Shown one piece after another: positions 48,713 through 61,243 of a stretch of DNA of 64,000 bases (position 1 is its first letter; each line of letters begins with the position of its first letter). The position numbers were made by a program, and so were the translations under genes. The notes below the pieces were generated by a model, which saw only the letters and a program-made list of their open reading frames with translations, was not told the DNA's origin and did not search any database. The stretch covers positions 2,694,601 through 2,758,600 of the forward strand of contig CM049319.1 of NCBI GenBank assembly GCA_026874595.1. Reading direction: 5' to 3'. This stretch comes from Sipunculus nudus. Its lineage: Eukaryota; Annelida; Sipuncula; Golfingiida; Sipunculidae.

Positions 48713-50596
48713 GATTAAAATTTCTTTATTAACACTTGTATGTATATATATATATATATATAATATTTAATGAAGGCTCTCGGTATATGAATTTTCACGT
48801 GTTTCACATATATTTATATATGCGTATGTTTGTTTGTGTGTTTATACACATATATACCAAAGATTTTATCCAGTTACGACATTCAAGGATTTATAATACT
48901 AAGATTTCGGGATTTAGTGGCATCCCCGTCATCATATTATATTGCTCTCTGATCCACCACACCAGTTTTTGATCAACTAGCCGATAGTTTTATTCACTAT
49001 CAATGAAGGGTTCTCGTGGTTAAATCCGTCAAACTGAAATATAAACTGGAATATAGTACCACCCGGTTTATACAAACCGCAAGAAATGTCTTGCACAGAA
49101 CCATGAATGTTGCTGAAATTGTTACTTTTCCACTACACTGTACTGGTACCATAATTCAATTCTGATTATATGTTGATCCTGAAGCTCTGTTGTTTATCGT
49201 AAGTTTTAAAGTTTTTTAACTTCGGTAGTACGTAATTTGTAAGTAAACAATTATTATTTTTGGGGGGGAGGGGGTGGCGATAAATATCTTGATGTAGACG
49301 CCGCCTACAAAGAATTTTAGAGGAGATAACAAGACCAGTTCAAAAACACATACCCTATGTTCTATACTAATATCTGCAATAGACGCTAAGGGGCGCTGTT
49401 CCATTAACACCACAACATATCATTATTTGCCATATCTGCAACAATATTAACCTCACCTACATAAACTTTAGCTTATTTTGTTCCTTTTAACCTCCTTACA
49501 CAAATTCTTATTTTCCACAAGAACACATGATGATTGTTTCTTAAACCATTTCATTTCAATATTCGGCCCTCCGGCAAGCGTTCAACCTCAGGTGGTCTAG
49601 TTTTTGTATTTCAACTGGTATAGGTGCTTTATAGCATTGACTATTCTTGTCAAGTCCGTGACGTTTAGACCATCGATATCTCCCCAACAGAAGGGATGAG
49701 AAATGACGGAATACGAATACGATTTGTGTCCTGCTGATGGTTGGACAAATGGTTGTAATATTTCATCCTCAAAACCACAATGCGTTAAAAAAGAACAATT
49801 ACAGTTGGGACTAGTCTCATGATACATAGATTATATTCCTAGATGGCGCTACCAGTCTCCTGCCACAGTTAAATGTTTTTTGTTTTTTTTTAGATTAGTA
49901 ATCGCATGACGATCCATCAGCTTTGTCCAAGAAATATAACCTTTCGTGTGTATTTCGTTGACTAGGGTCGCCTCTAAGATGCTAAATAGTATTTCGTCCA
50001 GTGAATAGGTCATAATTAACCTCCTCGTGAATTATCTTCCTTGGTCAGTTGAACGAAAGACAATAATGAAGTTACAACGTGTCTAGTACATATATATATA
50101 GACATTTATTATTTCTTCCACTGGTAACACAGATGTCAGTGGATAATGTTTGTTCAGAATATAGTGTTTAATATCAACATTGGCCTTGTATGGATAATTT
50201 TTAGACAATGGTAAGGCACAGGGGAAAAATATGTACTAGTGTTTATATTGTGCCATAAATATTGTATAGCGTGTATAAAGGTTTAGGCTTAAGGTGAAGC
50301 CTTCATTACATGAGACGTCTAGCTGGAGTATTAAAAAGAAGTATTAGTCTCAATGCGTCACCGATTGCTTTGGTTCGGAAAACTTCACTTTTGTGTTGAT
50401 TTTTCGTAAAATGAATTTAAAAAAAATCGTGATGCATACTTAACTTGGAATAAATGACATGTTGGATATTCCGGTCAGCGGCGAGTATTTTCCTCATTTA
50501 ATGTAAAGTCAAGCCACTAGCAAGTAGGAAAAGAAGAATAAGACAAATACAAAACAGCTTTCATAGAAGGACCCTAAGGTCTTTGCAAATAAGAAA
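48713..50596. other. Non-coding stretch
   Basis: Short TA tract at 48740-48762. A 76-codon minus-strand frame at 49597-49827 (starts MYHETSPNCNCSFL) has no splice or domain support, so it is left uncalled. Confidence 0.35.
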
Positions 50597-50930
50597 TATG
50601 CCAATCGGGCTGGCAAATGCCCCAGCAACCTTTCAGATTTGCAGCTCACACAAAGTTTACACGCTTAGATTACATAGTCGTTTCTATTGCTGCCATAAAG
50701 GAGCACAAACAGAGATTGATTCAATCTTTCGAAGACTTAAGAGTGCTGTTTAAAAATTAAATCAAACATAAAGGACAAGGAAATCGCCAGGACATATGGT
50801 GTCTTTGTAGGGTGTTCCTGCAAATTTCAAAAAGTTTATGCCAAGGCTTGTTTAGCGTTTCATATTACCCCTGCATCTGAAAACAATATTCTAAATCTAA
50901 TACGCGATGCAGGGAAATGTACAGAAAATC
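50597..50930 (+). pseudogene. Relic of a Gypsy reverse transcriptase
   Basis: Starting at 50599 the reading MPIGLANAPATFQI matches the MPFGLxNAPATFQ motif of Gypsy RT. In the same frame it continues to GAQTEIDSIFRRLKSAV, corresponding to the helix after the catalytic box, then a stop. Further on, another frame gives TYGVFVGCSCKFQKVYAK, resembling GFVGxxxYFRKFIP. The catalytic YxDD box itself is not intact. It is a short, ancient fragment independent of the elements at 14105-29060. Confidence 0.6.
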
Positions 50931-51314
50931 GATTTTAGATAACCCCTGGGTAATTTGAATTGATGTTATCCCCAACTTATGATACGAGTTTAAACAATCA
51001 AGTGTCTGTCGTTTCTCTGATACTTAATTAAGGCAGCTTTAATAATGTACCAATCAAAAATTAAATATCACCTTGTGACTATTAACCCCCAAACGGTGTT
51101 GAGGATATAATTTACACCTTCCCTTTTTAAGTTGTCTGTCAGCAACCATAAATAAAGCGTAAAGACGTGTTTCGAAAAGCATGAAGGAAGGATAACAAGC
51201 GCCACCCATTAAATGTTGGAAGGTCATCTACATCAAAATTTAATTACATTTAGCTCAAATGGTCATGAATTTCACTGTGGTGAATGGCCAATTCCTTTCA
51301 AAAGAGGCACATTA

Positions 51315-51779
51315 GCCCCATTCACATACGTTATTCAAGAGCGCTCTACATCGTTTGGCGCCAAGTCCCCAAAACGCGCCAGACTTGGGATTTTCAGTCT
51401 GGAGCGCTACATTTTGACCACCTGTTTGAGTCAGTCCTACATTCTAGAGCGCCAGACAGCGTCAAGCGTGGCCTTCATTTGTGTTTTGAACGTGTGGAAA
51501 CAGAAGTGGAGCGGGCTATACTGATAGATTTGGCTGTCATGTGACTGGGATTTCTCATGCCCTCAAGGGGGAATCCAATCTAGACCGTGTTTGATTGCAG
51601 TATTTATCTGCGTGTAAATGCAATGCAGATTCTAGGCCAGACCAAGTCCAATGCGGCCTAACTTGTCAGGGTTGCGTGCTCTACATGGTAACTTGGTCCA
51701 GCACAGGGTTAAAATGTAGCCCTCTCAATTTTTCTAGACCTGTCTAGCGTGCTCCACGTTTTTCTAGTGTAAATGGGGC
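51315..51779. mobile_element. MITE with ~20-bp terminal inverted repeats, TA-flanked
   Basis: The left end GCCCCATTCACATACG mirrors the right end, whose complement reads GCCCCATTTACACTAG. TA lies outside both ends (51313-51314 and 51780-51781). The interior has repeated GAGCGC / GCGCTC phrases and no coding frame. TA duplication suggests Tc1/mariner-type mobilisation. Confidence 0.6.
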
Positions 51780-52009
51780 TAATGGCATTCATCAGTAAAA
51801 GGGGCTGCTTTATTCCAGGGTTACTGTGGGCCATCTGGGGCAAACGTGACACTGAACATCAGAAGACTGCTGGATTAGGGTTCTGGCACATCTATGTGGG
51901 CTGTGACTCCATAGGCTGCGACTACACTTCTTATTGTATTTATTTCTAATCTCTGCATATCTGATGTCAGTATACGTAATACCAAATAGATACATTTACA
52001 CGAACATTC

Positions 52010-53294
52010 AATCAAATTTATTTATTCCATTTTACACAAAGTACAAAGCATAAAATTAACAATGATGACAGCATGAGTATATCTGATGAATGTGGCACTA
52101 GTTTAATGACATGCGCATGTGCTGTAGACAAATATGAACAGGATGACATTTTATCAGAATATATGTAATGCTTCTAAACAAGCTTTGGATGAGTTAGTTG
52201 CTTGATGTGAGCAGACAGCAGGAGCTTCTCTATTTCATATTTACAGCCACTCAGACAAATATTGGCAATATCTAAATAAATCATTGCTAGTAAGACTCAC
52301 TCTTACAAAGCACTAATTAAGCATATCTCAGACTCTCATCAAATTCTGGAATATATGTGCCACATATCTACACTAAACACCTTCAAGATGATGATATAAA
52401 AATGTATTCTTTCCTGAAAAAAGTATCAGAAGTACTGAGTGGCAGTGCTGCATGATTTATGCTTTTACGGAGCTAATATAATATTTATGACCTTGTTTCT
52501 TTTTATTAAATGACATATTTATTAAAAATGTCAATCTCTAATTCCATTGTTTCTGTAATACTGAAAAACTGAAATGCTAATTTGTGTATGAATGAAATGA
52601 TCCAGCCCTGATAAAGTAAACACAATTACTATAAAATGTAAAAATATATGCAATGCCTTTGTTCCTTTTAAGATGTAAATGTACTGCAAAATAGCTTTTT
52701 GCTTTGGTGTTCATGTTGCCAACTTTGACAAAGGGTGGCATGAAGAGATAATTCTACCACTGACACCAGTTTAATTACATCATCCCAACACAAGATAATT
52801 AAAAAGTTCTTATATGAAACATCATTTTAGAAAGTCTTCTAAATTAACAAACCATTCAAAAATCAGTTGTATTTCATTATCTATAAGCATCTGTGCGCAT
52901 TTAATGAGCATAGGAAAAATATGAGCTATAAGTTTCCCTGGTGTAACATCATACAGATTCAAAAAGTAATGAAAAGGCACAAAACTAGAATATAAGCATC
53001 TGTTTTGCATCGTTATCTCAGTAGGATATGATATATAGCATGATCATGTATTTGCTTGGAATGTTAGCTCTTTAATTAGTGATATCTGGTCACCATAGCA
53101 ACCTATCCTCTCCAAAGTTCAGCATCACTTGATGCCATGTACACTAAGGTGACACTACCAGGGTGATGAATACCTGGTCACCATAGCAACCTATCATTAA
53201 CAAAATGTATGCATCATTGAACTCCGCAAGCATCTCAGTGATGCTACCATGGAGATGAATATTAGATATCCATAGGAAACTATCATCCCTATGG
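52010..53294 (-). other. Probable 3' untranslated region of a minus-strand gene
   Basis: An AATAAATAAA signal on the minus strand (52020-52035) lies about 1.26 kb downstream of the stop at 53295. Between them are only short frames and AT-rich DNA. This would be a long 3' UTR belonging to the exon 53295-53393. Confidence 0.35.
53040..53290. repeat. Degenerate ~88-bp repeat with X-box-like sites
   Basis: The motif GGTCACCATAGCAACCTATC occurs at about 53088 and 53176. A decayed form (ATCCATAGGAAACTATC) lies near 53268. Interspersed GCATCA...GATG phrases recur. The core GTCACCATAGCAAC fits the X-box consensus of RFX factors. Confidence 0.55.
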
Positions 53295-53393
53295 TTACGC
53301 ATCACCTGACTCCCCAGTCTCTCCTGACTTTTGCTCAGCGGTTTCCGGTTTTCCTTCTTGACTCTGTTTCTCAGTCTGTGTTATCTTCATTCC
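53295..53393 (-). CDS. Terminal coding exon of an unidentified minus-strand gene
   Basis: The acceptor on the minus strand (TTATCTGTCTTGCAG) is strong. The exon starts GGAATG at 53393. In phase 0 it reads a 32-residue hydrophilic peptide (starting GMKITQTEKQ, ending ETGESGDA) and a TAA at 53295-53297. If joined instead to the donor of the exon at 54121-54285 (phase 1) it would add only NEDNTD and stop. Which phase is used is undecided. Confidence 0.35.
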   Translation of the reverse strand, partial: GMKITQTEKQSQEGKPETAEQKSGETGESGDA

Positions 53394-54120
53394 CTGCAAG
53401 ACAGATAATAAAAAATAAAGAACAAGGCATCAAAATGTTTTTCATTTGTTTTTTTTTTCAAATATGGAAAGTAAAGGTATTATTCCAGTCCACTTTATCC
53501 AGTGAGATACATCATTTCAGTTGGTTTGTCAGTTTATAAGAGATGAATCTGATAAAGCTCTGTAATGTTATAATGGTGACATATTCACATAAACAGAAAC
53601 AAAGCCTTTGATACTGAAAAAAATTACATGTGATGCCACCAGCAAGTCCTTTTTTTTATTCATATTTATTTCATTTGCTCCTTGCCTAATATTCCACATT
53701 TATTTTTTAAATGGCCCTCCTGGTATGCTCATGGTGTCTACAGTTACTCCATGCTGAAAGCAGAAAATCCTGTATGCCTGGTCAAATGTTCATGTAGATC
53801 CAACTTGGGGAGTATTCCTTCAAGCAAATATCACTTTCAAATCACTACCTTCTTGCCTATACTTCAACCTAAGAAACTCCTACATTTCCGTTGAAGTCCT
53901 GCCAGTCATGCTCCTTTTTATCAACCAAACTCCATGATCTTTTCTTTGCACATTATTCTGTGAACTTTTGATAAATCCCAGACAGATCAATATGACAAAG
54001 GAACATGTGCCCATTCAATTAAAGAATCTGCTGGTGACAGACATGTTCTTTGGAAGGTTGACATGACAGACAGGTTGTTGGTAATCTCAGCTCTCCCCTC
54101 AGGCTCTGGGTGCTGTACAT

Positions 54121-54285
54121 TCAGTCATCTTCTTTACCTTTGCTGTAGTCTTTCCGTTCTGGCATGGTTTCGCCAAATGCTTCAAGTTCTTGTTCAATAG
54201 TCATCATGCCTTCTGCCATCTTATTGTCCCAAACGCCGATCTCTGGCCCAGACCCACCGTGTCTGGCTCTGTAGTCTTTGTCATG
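54121..54285 (-). CDS. Internal or terminal exon of an unidentified minus-strand gene
   Basis: The minus strand shows an acceptor (CATGCCTGTTTCAG), then a frame open from the first base: HDKDYRARHGGSGPEIGVWD, a methionine- and acid-rich middle, then PERKDYSKG. Unspliced, it ends KGKEDD at TGA 54121-54123, giving 54 residues. A donor AAAG|GTAAAG inside (near 54134) could join it to 53393 with the end SKGNEDNTD, so the two alternatives give similar acidic tails. The even composition and absence of repeats mark it as host coding sequence. The protein is not recognised. Upstream exons were not found in the repeat field to the right. Confidence 0.5.
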   Translation of the reverse strand, partial: HDKDYRARHGGSGPEIGVWDNKMAEGMMTIEQELEAFGETMPERKDYSKGKEDD

Positions 54286-54897
54286 CTGAAACAGGCATGA
54301 CTGTTATCAACACAGGAACGATTTTATCACTATGAAATCAAAGTGATGGCACTTTTTATTGGGTGAAACAGTGAAAATGAAAACTTGTAAATGGTTCATG
54401 AAGTTTGTGGAACAGGAAATACGAGAACGATGCACCTTTCCACCAAGGTCATTACTACTCAAGACGAAACTTCACCTTTTAGGCAGTGTGGGACGCCCAG
54501 GAACACCTGTTTCAACCATCAAACTTTTTAAATCATTTTTTTACATTTCAAGGAACATTTTCAACAACATGCATATGCTTACAAAATATTACTTATTCCA
54601 TCAAGTCTTTACCTGAAAAACACCCATGTTTATGAAGTTTGCCTTGAAACAATTCTGGCAAAGCAAATAAATGGCAGAAATAAAAATGCCTTATTTTCTG
54701 TGATTTATTCTGTCTGAAAGATCTAAAACCATAACAAGGCCTACAGGCCTAATGCGAACCTGTGCAAAGTTTGGGAGTATGAATGGAGGTTTATTTTCAA
54801 ACTTTAATTTTGATTTAAGTCTTGCATATCTACCTTGGTCATTATGATTTAAGCAAAATTAACATTTCGGACCTGCAAGTTTCAGACTAGGACATTT
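54286..54897. other. Probable intronic or intergenic stretch
   Basis: An 85-codon plus-strand frame at 54359-54616 has no domain. Nothing else recognised. Confidence 0.35.
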
Positions 54898-57200
54898 TAA
54901 AACTAGAATATGGGTAGTCGACAAGCGACTATGTGTATCCACAGAAATCAGGAGTGGGAGAGTGAAGTGAGGCAAGGATTAAGTGGCAAGGGGAATAGAG
55001 TGAGGTGTGTTGCATATTTGCATGGATGTCTGCAGCGTAAACATGAATGTAGGTGGTGCCACCTGTCATAAAATCGAGAAAATTGTCCAGGATGTATAAA
55101 CCTGCAAAATTTCAGGTGGATAAGACAAACAACTGCTGAGATATGAGTGATTTTATCCCAAGGCAGATGAACAGATGGACGGTGTTCATAAGTGGTTGCA
55201 GGTGGCACTACCAGTTTTGCTTATGATGAAGAGCTATGTGAGATCTGTACACAAGCAAAATTTTGGCCCAATCAGTCAGACAGTTCCTGAGATACGAGCT
55301 TGGATGTCTGCAGAGTAAACGTGAATGTAGGTGGCGCCACCTGTCATAAAATCGTGAAAGCTGTCCAAGATGTATAAACCTGCAAAATTTCAGGTGGATA
55401 TGTCAAACAACTGCTGAGATATAAGTGATTTTACGCCAAGGCAGATGAACAGATGTATGCTGTGCATAAATTGTTGCAGGTGGCGCCACCAGTTTTGCCT
55501 ATTATGAAGAGCTAAGTGAGATCTATACTCATGCAAAATTTAGGCCCAATCGGTCAAACAGTTCCCGAGATTTGAGCTTGGAGGTCTGCAGAGTAAACGT
55601 GCATGAAGGTGGCGCCACCTGTCATAAATCGAGAAAGATGTCCAGTATGTATAAACCTGCAAAATTTCAGGTGGATAAGTCAAACCACTGCTGAGATATG
55701 AGTGATTTTATCCCAAGGCAGATGAGCAGATGGATGCTGTGCAAAAATGGTTTCAAGTGGCGCCACCAGTTTTGCCTATGATGAAGAGCTATGTGAGATC
55801 TGTACTCATGCAAAATTTTGGCCCAATCAGTCAAACGGTTCCCGATGTATGAGCTTGGATGTCTGGAGAGTAAACCTGAATGTAGGTGGCGCCTCCTGTC
55901 ATAAAATCTAGAAAGCTGTCCCGGATGTTTAAACCTGCAAAATTTCAGGTGGATAAGTCAAACCACTGCTGAGATATGAGTGATATTATCCCAAGGCAGA
56001 TGAACAGATGGACGCTGTGCAAAAATGGTTGTAGGTAGCGCCACCATTTTTAGTGTATGTTATAAAGCTATCAAAAGGCTACATTTGTGCACGATTTTTA
56101 GCCTGATTGGTCAAACGGTTCCCGAGATATGCGGGTTTATGTGTGGAAACAGACGCACAAATGGACGCTGAGCAGTGAGGAAAGGTCAGGGGTCAACCAA
56201 ATATGTGGGCGCAGCAGTTAACATGTGACCTGATGATAAACCCGATTCGCTCTAAATGCAAACCAAGTTTTTTCAAACAGTTGAAAAATTTAGTTCCAAA
56301 AATCTGGGAATTCTGCATCTAAACATTGTGTCTAGACGTCTAGAAGCTGTGTCTAGACGTCTAGACACATTGTCTAGACAACCCTCCCCCCCCCCAAGCC
56401 AGGTCAGTTGCCATGGTGATGTCTGGAACCCACCTGTTTGTACTGAGTGACCTATTGACTTGGCTGCTGAAACTCAGATTGTTGTCATATCTGTTTTCAA
56501 ATACAGAAAGCCTTTTTCAATTGGCTACAATGCTTTTTTAAAACTGTATTTACCCAACCTATTCTTATAAAACTGGCAGAACCCTACCATAGAATAATTC
56601 TTGTAAAGTTTAAACCAATCAGCTTAACAGTTTCATCATAAATCAGTGTATAAGCTAGAAGAGTTTAAAATTACATTTTCGCTTGAAAAAAACATATCAA
56701 TGTAGGTGGCGCCACCAATACCTCAAAATCAGATATGACATGTGACAAACATTGGTATAAAATTTGGTGATTATAGCTCTAGCCGTTTCTGAGATTTTAA
56801 TTCTACTTTGCTTTTTTGGACAGATGACTAAGTTTAACCTCCTGTAACTCGGCCAAAAATCTCCGAACTGGAACCATTCGAAAAAACTTGAGAGAGATTG
56901 TTCCAGGGATTATTTCTGTGAAATATTATACAATTTGGCTGGACAGTTTCAGTGAAGAAGATTTTTAAAGGTTTTTAAGCTTTCTCTCTAAAAAATCTAA
57001 ATTAATGCAGATACCCAATAATAAGCTCTAGGGCACCAAGTTTCACATGTGACTAATTCTTAAATGCAATTTGGAGCTGCTAGCTTCGACAGTTTCTGAC
57101 TTACAGCCATGGATGGCGGAAAGCCAGCCCTGGACAGCGGACAGCTGACGGCTGACGATGGACGGACGACCGTGCGCCATCGCATAAGCTCACAGGTTTG
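54898..57200. repeat. Composite repeat block A built from GGTGGCGCCACC-tagged monomers
   Basis: The block starts with a unique head (AAACTAGAATATGGGTAGTC, then GTCGACAAGCGACT), found again at 63506. Alternating ~139-bp monomers follow with a ~278-bp dimer period: CAGAGTAAAC at 55311 and 55589, and a variant at 55866. After them come a variant monomer, a palindromic GTCTAGACGTCTAGAC segment, a further palindrome-tagged monomer at 56705, and a GGACGGACGACC tail ending CATCGCATAAGCTCAC near 57195. Most of the second half is duplicated at 62460-63400. No open frame is conserved. It is probably one mobile element with internal tandem repeats. Confidence 0.85.
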
Positions 57201-57639
57201 CGAGAATTAGAAATTGAGAGCTAAAAATATAATTACTCATGCGGCAGCGGCACCTGACATCAGTTGAGCAGATTATTTCTAAGAGAATCTTGCAAAATTT
57301 GCAATTTTTACGCCATACCGCCCATATTTTGCAATGAACATCTTGTTAGAAAATTCTTCGCTAATTCTGCAGCTCCCTGCCAGTTCACAGAGGTTTAATA
57401 AGTCCTCTGTTCTCTCATCTACCGTGTCATACTCAGTTATATACGGAGGATATTTGGGAACACAGACTCATTATATGAAGGGCGGAATGTTGTAAAAAAT
57501 TGAAGAGGAATTTTTGCCTATAATTTAAAGACATTCTTGTAAAAGCAATCATGAGTATGATGTAATCCATAGTTGCCTTTTGTAATTGTGCGCTTGAAAG
57601 CTGCAGGAAACTGACTTTCGAAAAACCTCGATGATCGGC

Positions 57640-58375
57640 CCACCACTAGGTGTGTTGCATATTAGCATGGATGTCTGCAGAGTAAACCTGAATGTAGGTT
57701 GTGCCACCTGTCATAAAATCGAGAAAGCTTTCCAGGATGTATTAACCTGCACAATTTCAGGTGGATAAGTCAGCCACTGCTGAGATTGAGTGATTTTATC
57801 CCAAGGCAGATGAACAGATGGACGCTGTGCATAAGGGGTTGCAGGTGGCACCACCAGTTTTGCCTATGATGAAGAGCTATGTGAGATCTATACACATGTA
57901 AAATTTTGGCCCAATCGGTCAAATGGTTCCCGAGATATTAGCTTGGATGTCTGCAGAGAAAACGTGAATGTAGGTGGCGCCACCTGTCATAAAATCTAGA
58001 AAGTTGTCCAGGATGTATAAACCTGCAAAATTTCAGGTGGATAAGTCAAACCACTGCTGAGATATGAGTGATTTTATCCCAAGGCAGATGAACAGATGAG
58101 TGCTGTGCATTAATGGTTGCAGGTGGCGCCACCAGTTTTGCCTATGGTGAAGAGCTATGTGAGATCTATACACATGCAAATTTTGGCCCAATCGGTCAAA
58201 CGGTTCCCGAGATATGAGCTTGGATGTCTGCAGAGTAAACCTGAATGTAGGTGCACCACCTGTCATAAAATCAAACAAGGGACCTATGGGTCACGACGCT
58301 CAGCTGTTATATATGATAAAAAATATTATTTAGAAATGAGGCACATGCTGGTTTTGTGTGGTAATAAATAAAAGC
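57640..58375. repeat. Repeat block B (GGTGGCGCCACC monomers)
   Basis: Two to three dimers of the same monomers as block A, starting at GTGTTGCATATTAGCATGG. The final segment, 58085-58372, is repeated almost base for base at 61883-62170, including a non-satellite end (GACCTATGGGTCACGACGCT). Confidence 0.85.
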
Positions 58376-58515
58376 TGTATTATGAGTTGTTGTTGTTTAG
58401 CTTATGTATGATTTTGATAGTACCTTTGGAGACAGGGTAGAGGATTGATTTCATTTATTTTATTAACAAATGGAGTACTATTGTTGCACAGATTTTGACT
58501 TGCCCATATAACTTA

Positions 58516-58852
58516 GGCCAAAAAAAAATAAAGGTATGGTTCTCAGGCACCGCCCGCATCAATTTTAAACCCCCGCATCAAAAATTTTTATTTTGATTTT
58601 CAATAAAAACTTTCCAATTTTGAGCTGCTACCGCTCGGACATTTCTTTCAAGAAGATAAAACCATACAATTTCCTTTGTTTTGTAGTGCTTTTACTTATT
58701 TAACAAAATAAAACTGTTATTTTAATGCTTTTCCTTTATCATTTGACATTTCTATCGAAACATACCAAAAAATTTAAAATAAAAAAAGCGCCCGCCCGCA
58801 TTGATTCCCGAAAAAAAGTGCCTGAGAACCATACCTTTTTTTTATTTTGGCC
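58516..58852. mobile_element. PIF/Harbinger-like MITE with TTA target duplication
   Basis: Inverted ends of about 36 bp: left GGCCAAAAAAAAATAAAGGT then ATGGTTCTCAGGCA, and right its complement with small indels. TTA occurs on each side (58513-58515 and 58853-58855). A 3-bp TTA/TAA duplication and GGCC termini fit PIF/Harbinger. The 337-bp interior, rich in GCCCGC at both sides, has no coding frame. Confidence 0.8.
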
Positions 58853-58855
58853 TTA

Positions 58856-59819
58856 TAAGCAGATTATATAATATAAGGGTTTAACAATTAATTAAAAAAA
58901 ATTACAAATATTGTCCCAAATATACTTTTTATTAAAAATAATAAGAGAATCATATGATTTTTTAAAATAAAATATAACTGAAATGATTATTAAAATAATA
59001 TTAAAGAATATATTCATGAATGCATTCATGAATACATTTTGAAAGTATTTGCACTGGTATTCATATACTTTCATTTTTACCGGAATTCCCATTTTTTATG
59101 CAAGAAATTTTATAATGGAGTACATAATCATATTCGTATTTAAATACAATTACAAAGTATTCACACCATGTCTGGTATTTATTCAGTTTTCACCAAACAA
59201 TGATGTTGAGAATCCAGAATATACAAAATTCAAACATTTAAATAATGATCATAAGTACCTGGTTTTATGGCTTTTATTTATATTAAAAAATAACTGTAAG
59301 AAAATTATTTTGGACTAATTTCACATCAATGTACACACTAGACACAGTAGGAATCTTGATTAATATTATCAACTGCATCTTTGTCTATCATTAATTTCCA
59401 TCATATGATCCATAATGATTAGTAATGAATGATATGATTTACTTCTTTATCATTAAAATTCAACTTAAATATACTAAAGGTGACTGCATGGTGTTATTTG
59501 GAATACGTGACATTCTATCCATCGATACAAGATATATCATCAGTAACTGCAGGTTAATTTCCTGTTATTATAAACTAACAAATTCCTTTTCTATTCTTCT
59601 TTAATTTTTTATTAAAAACCAATAAAAATTTATTAATTTATTGTTTATTGTTATGTAGTTGGTTAAAACTACTAGATGAGTTGGGTTGGACACCTGGATC
59701 AACTGTGGCTGGCCATAAGCTGCCTGGATTCCTGAGTATGCCTCGCCTCAAGCATGCATAATTTGCTGAAAGTTCAACAAGGTCAACATACAGGTGACTC
59801 AAGAGGGGCTGGAGAGAGC
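58856..59819. other. AT-rich non-coding stretch
   Basis: Only short AT-rich frames; none supported as genes. A short direct repeat of ATTCATGAATGCATTCATGA lies near 59013. Confidence 0.4.
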
Positions 59820-61243
59820 CAAAGTCTAACAGGGTCTCATAAAAACATTAATAAAAGTTACAATTTTTGGCCAATTTCTTTCAGCTTTCTAAACTTAAAA
59901 GCTGAAATCCTTATGTGTGCATGATATGAAAATTATATCAACAGTGCTCACAGGAAACAAACGTGCCATGGTCAAAGTTGGGCAAAATTTAAGTTACTAA
60001 TTTTACATTTATACAAATAACTTATAAAATTTGAAAAATTCATAACAAATTTCGGGTATTCAATTGAATCTTGATTAAATAATGTTACATCCCTGACAAA
60101 AAATCTCTAGCTTCAGCAATCCCCTTGTTAAGGGAGTAAATATATTTCTTGATTTTTTACAAAGTGCATTATGTTTGGGCCCATAACTTAAAACAATTAC
60201 GCAATACTGACATCATTCTGGCATGTGCATAGAGAATGAGAAATATTTATATTATTGATGATTAAAGTCAGATCAGTGGTTTTGATATTAGGCAGTCTTG
60301 AAGTGAAACAATGGGTTTTTAATGGAAAAATGAAGTTTTTCATTAATATCTTGAAGGTATTAATTCCTAGTGACCAAATTCTTGGCATGGTAGGGGATTT
60401 TGGAGACATCTAGCTGTATGCCGAATTTAAGGAACTAAGAGCTGAAGCTGGGGAGCTGAGCTCTTGCAAACTGCATAACACTAGCTTGATGTAAACAATA
60501 TGTTACATGGTGTTTGAAAACTTGAATAAAATCTACAGTTTTTGATCAACTGGTTTCAAATTTTTTGTGTTAACAGTTTAAAAGGTAACAAAAACATGCT
60601 GTGAAAATTAAATCCACAGTACTTACAGGAAAAAAATGTGCCATGGTCAAAGTTGGGCAAAATTTAAGGTACCAATTTTTTATATTTATTAATATTTTAA
60701 AAAATTTAAAAGATTTTTATCTAATTTTGGGTATACAATTTAATTTTGATTAATTAAAGTTATATTACTGGAAAAAAGGTCCATAGCTTTAACATGTTTT
60801 GTGTTAAGGGATCAAATATCTTTCCTGATTTTTTACAAAATGCATTATGTTTGGGTCCATAACTTTTTTAAATTATATAATACAGACATAATTTCTTGAA
60901 TGTACATAGGAACTATATGGAGGAATATTTATGGTAAATATGAGGAAAAACAGATGAGTGGTTTTGATATTAGGCAGTCCTGAAGTGTGAAAATAGGTTT
61001 TTAATAAAAAATTGAGGTTTTTCCTTAATTTCTAAAAGGAATGAAGTCGAAAAGACCCAGTTTTTGGCTTGGTAGGAGATCTTGGGGACATCTAACATTA
61101 TGCCGAATTTTGGATTCCTCGATCTTATGGTTTCAAAACGTGCCACATCTACATACGGTCAAACGGATGGACGGACAGACGGACGGACGACGGAAAATGG
61201 ACCACGACTATAGCTCAGATGACTTATAGTCAGCTGAGCTAAA
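59820..61243 (+). repeat. Second repeat family: two diverged ~675-bp units with 3' hairpin tail
   Basis: GTGCCATGGTCAAAGTTGGG occurs at 59963 and again at 60638. The surrounding ~600 bp align in the same order: ACAAAGTGCATTATGTTTGG, GATATTAGGCAGTC, a GGACATCTA phrase, then GCCGAATTT. Unit 2 ends with GGATGGACGGACAGACGGAC at about 61166-61190 and a hairpin at 61212-61240 followed by AAAAA. Such a tail is common in bivalve repeats and resembles the 3' terminus of Helitron-like non-autonomous elements. Confidence 0.7.

Noticed and set aside
49597-49827. 76-codon minus-strand frame with non-random look (MYHETSPNCNCSFL...)
   Set aside because: No splice sites, homology or downstream signals that I can support; kept only as a note.
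58117-58371. 84-codon frame, identical at 61915-62169
   Set aside because: It lies inside the satellite and is identical because the DNA segment was recently duplicated; other monomers do not keep the frame.
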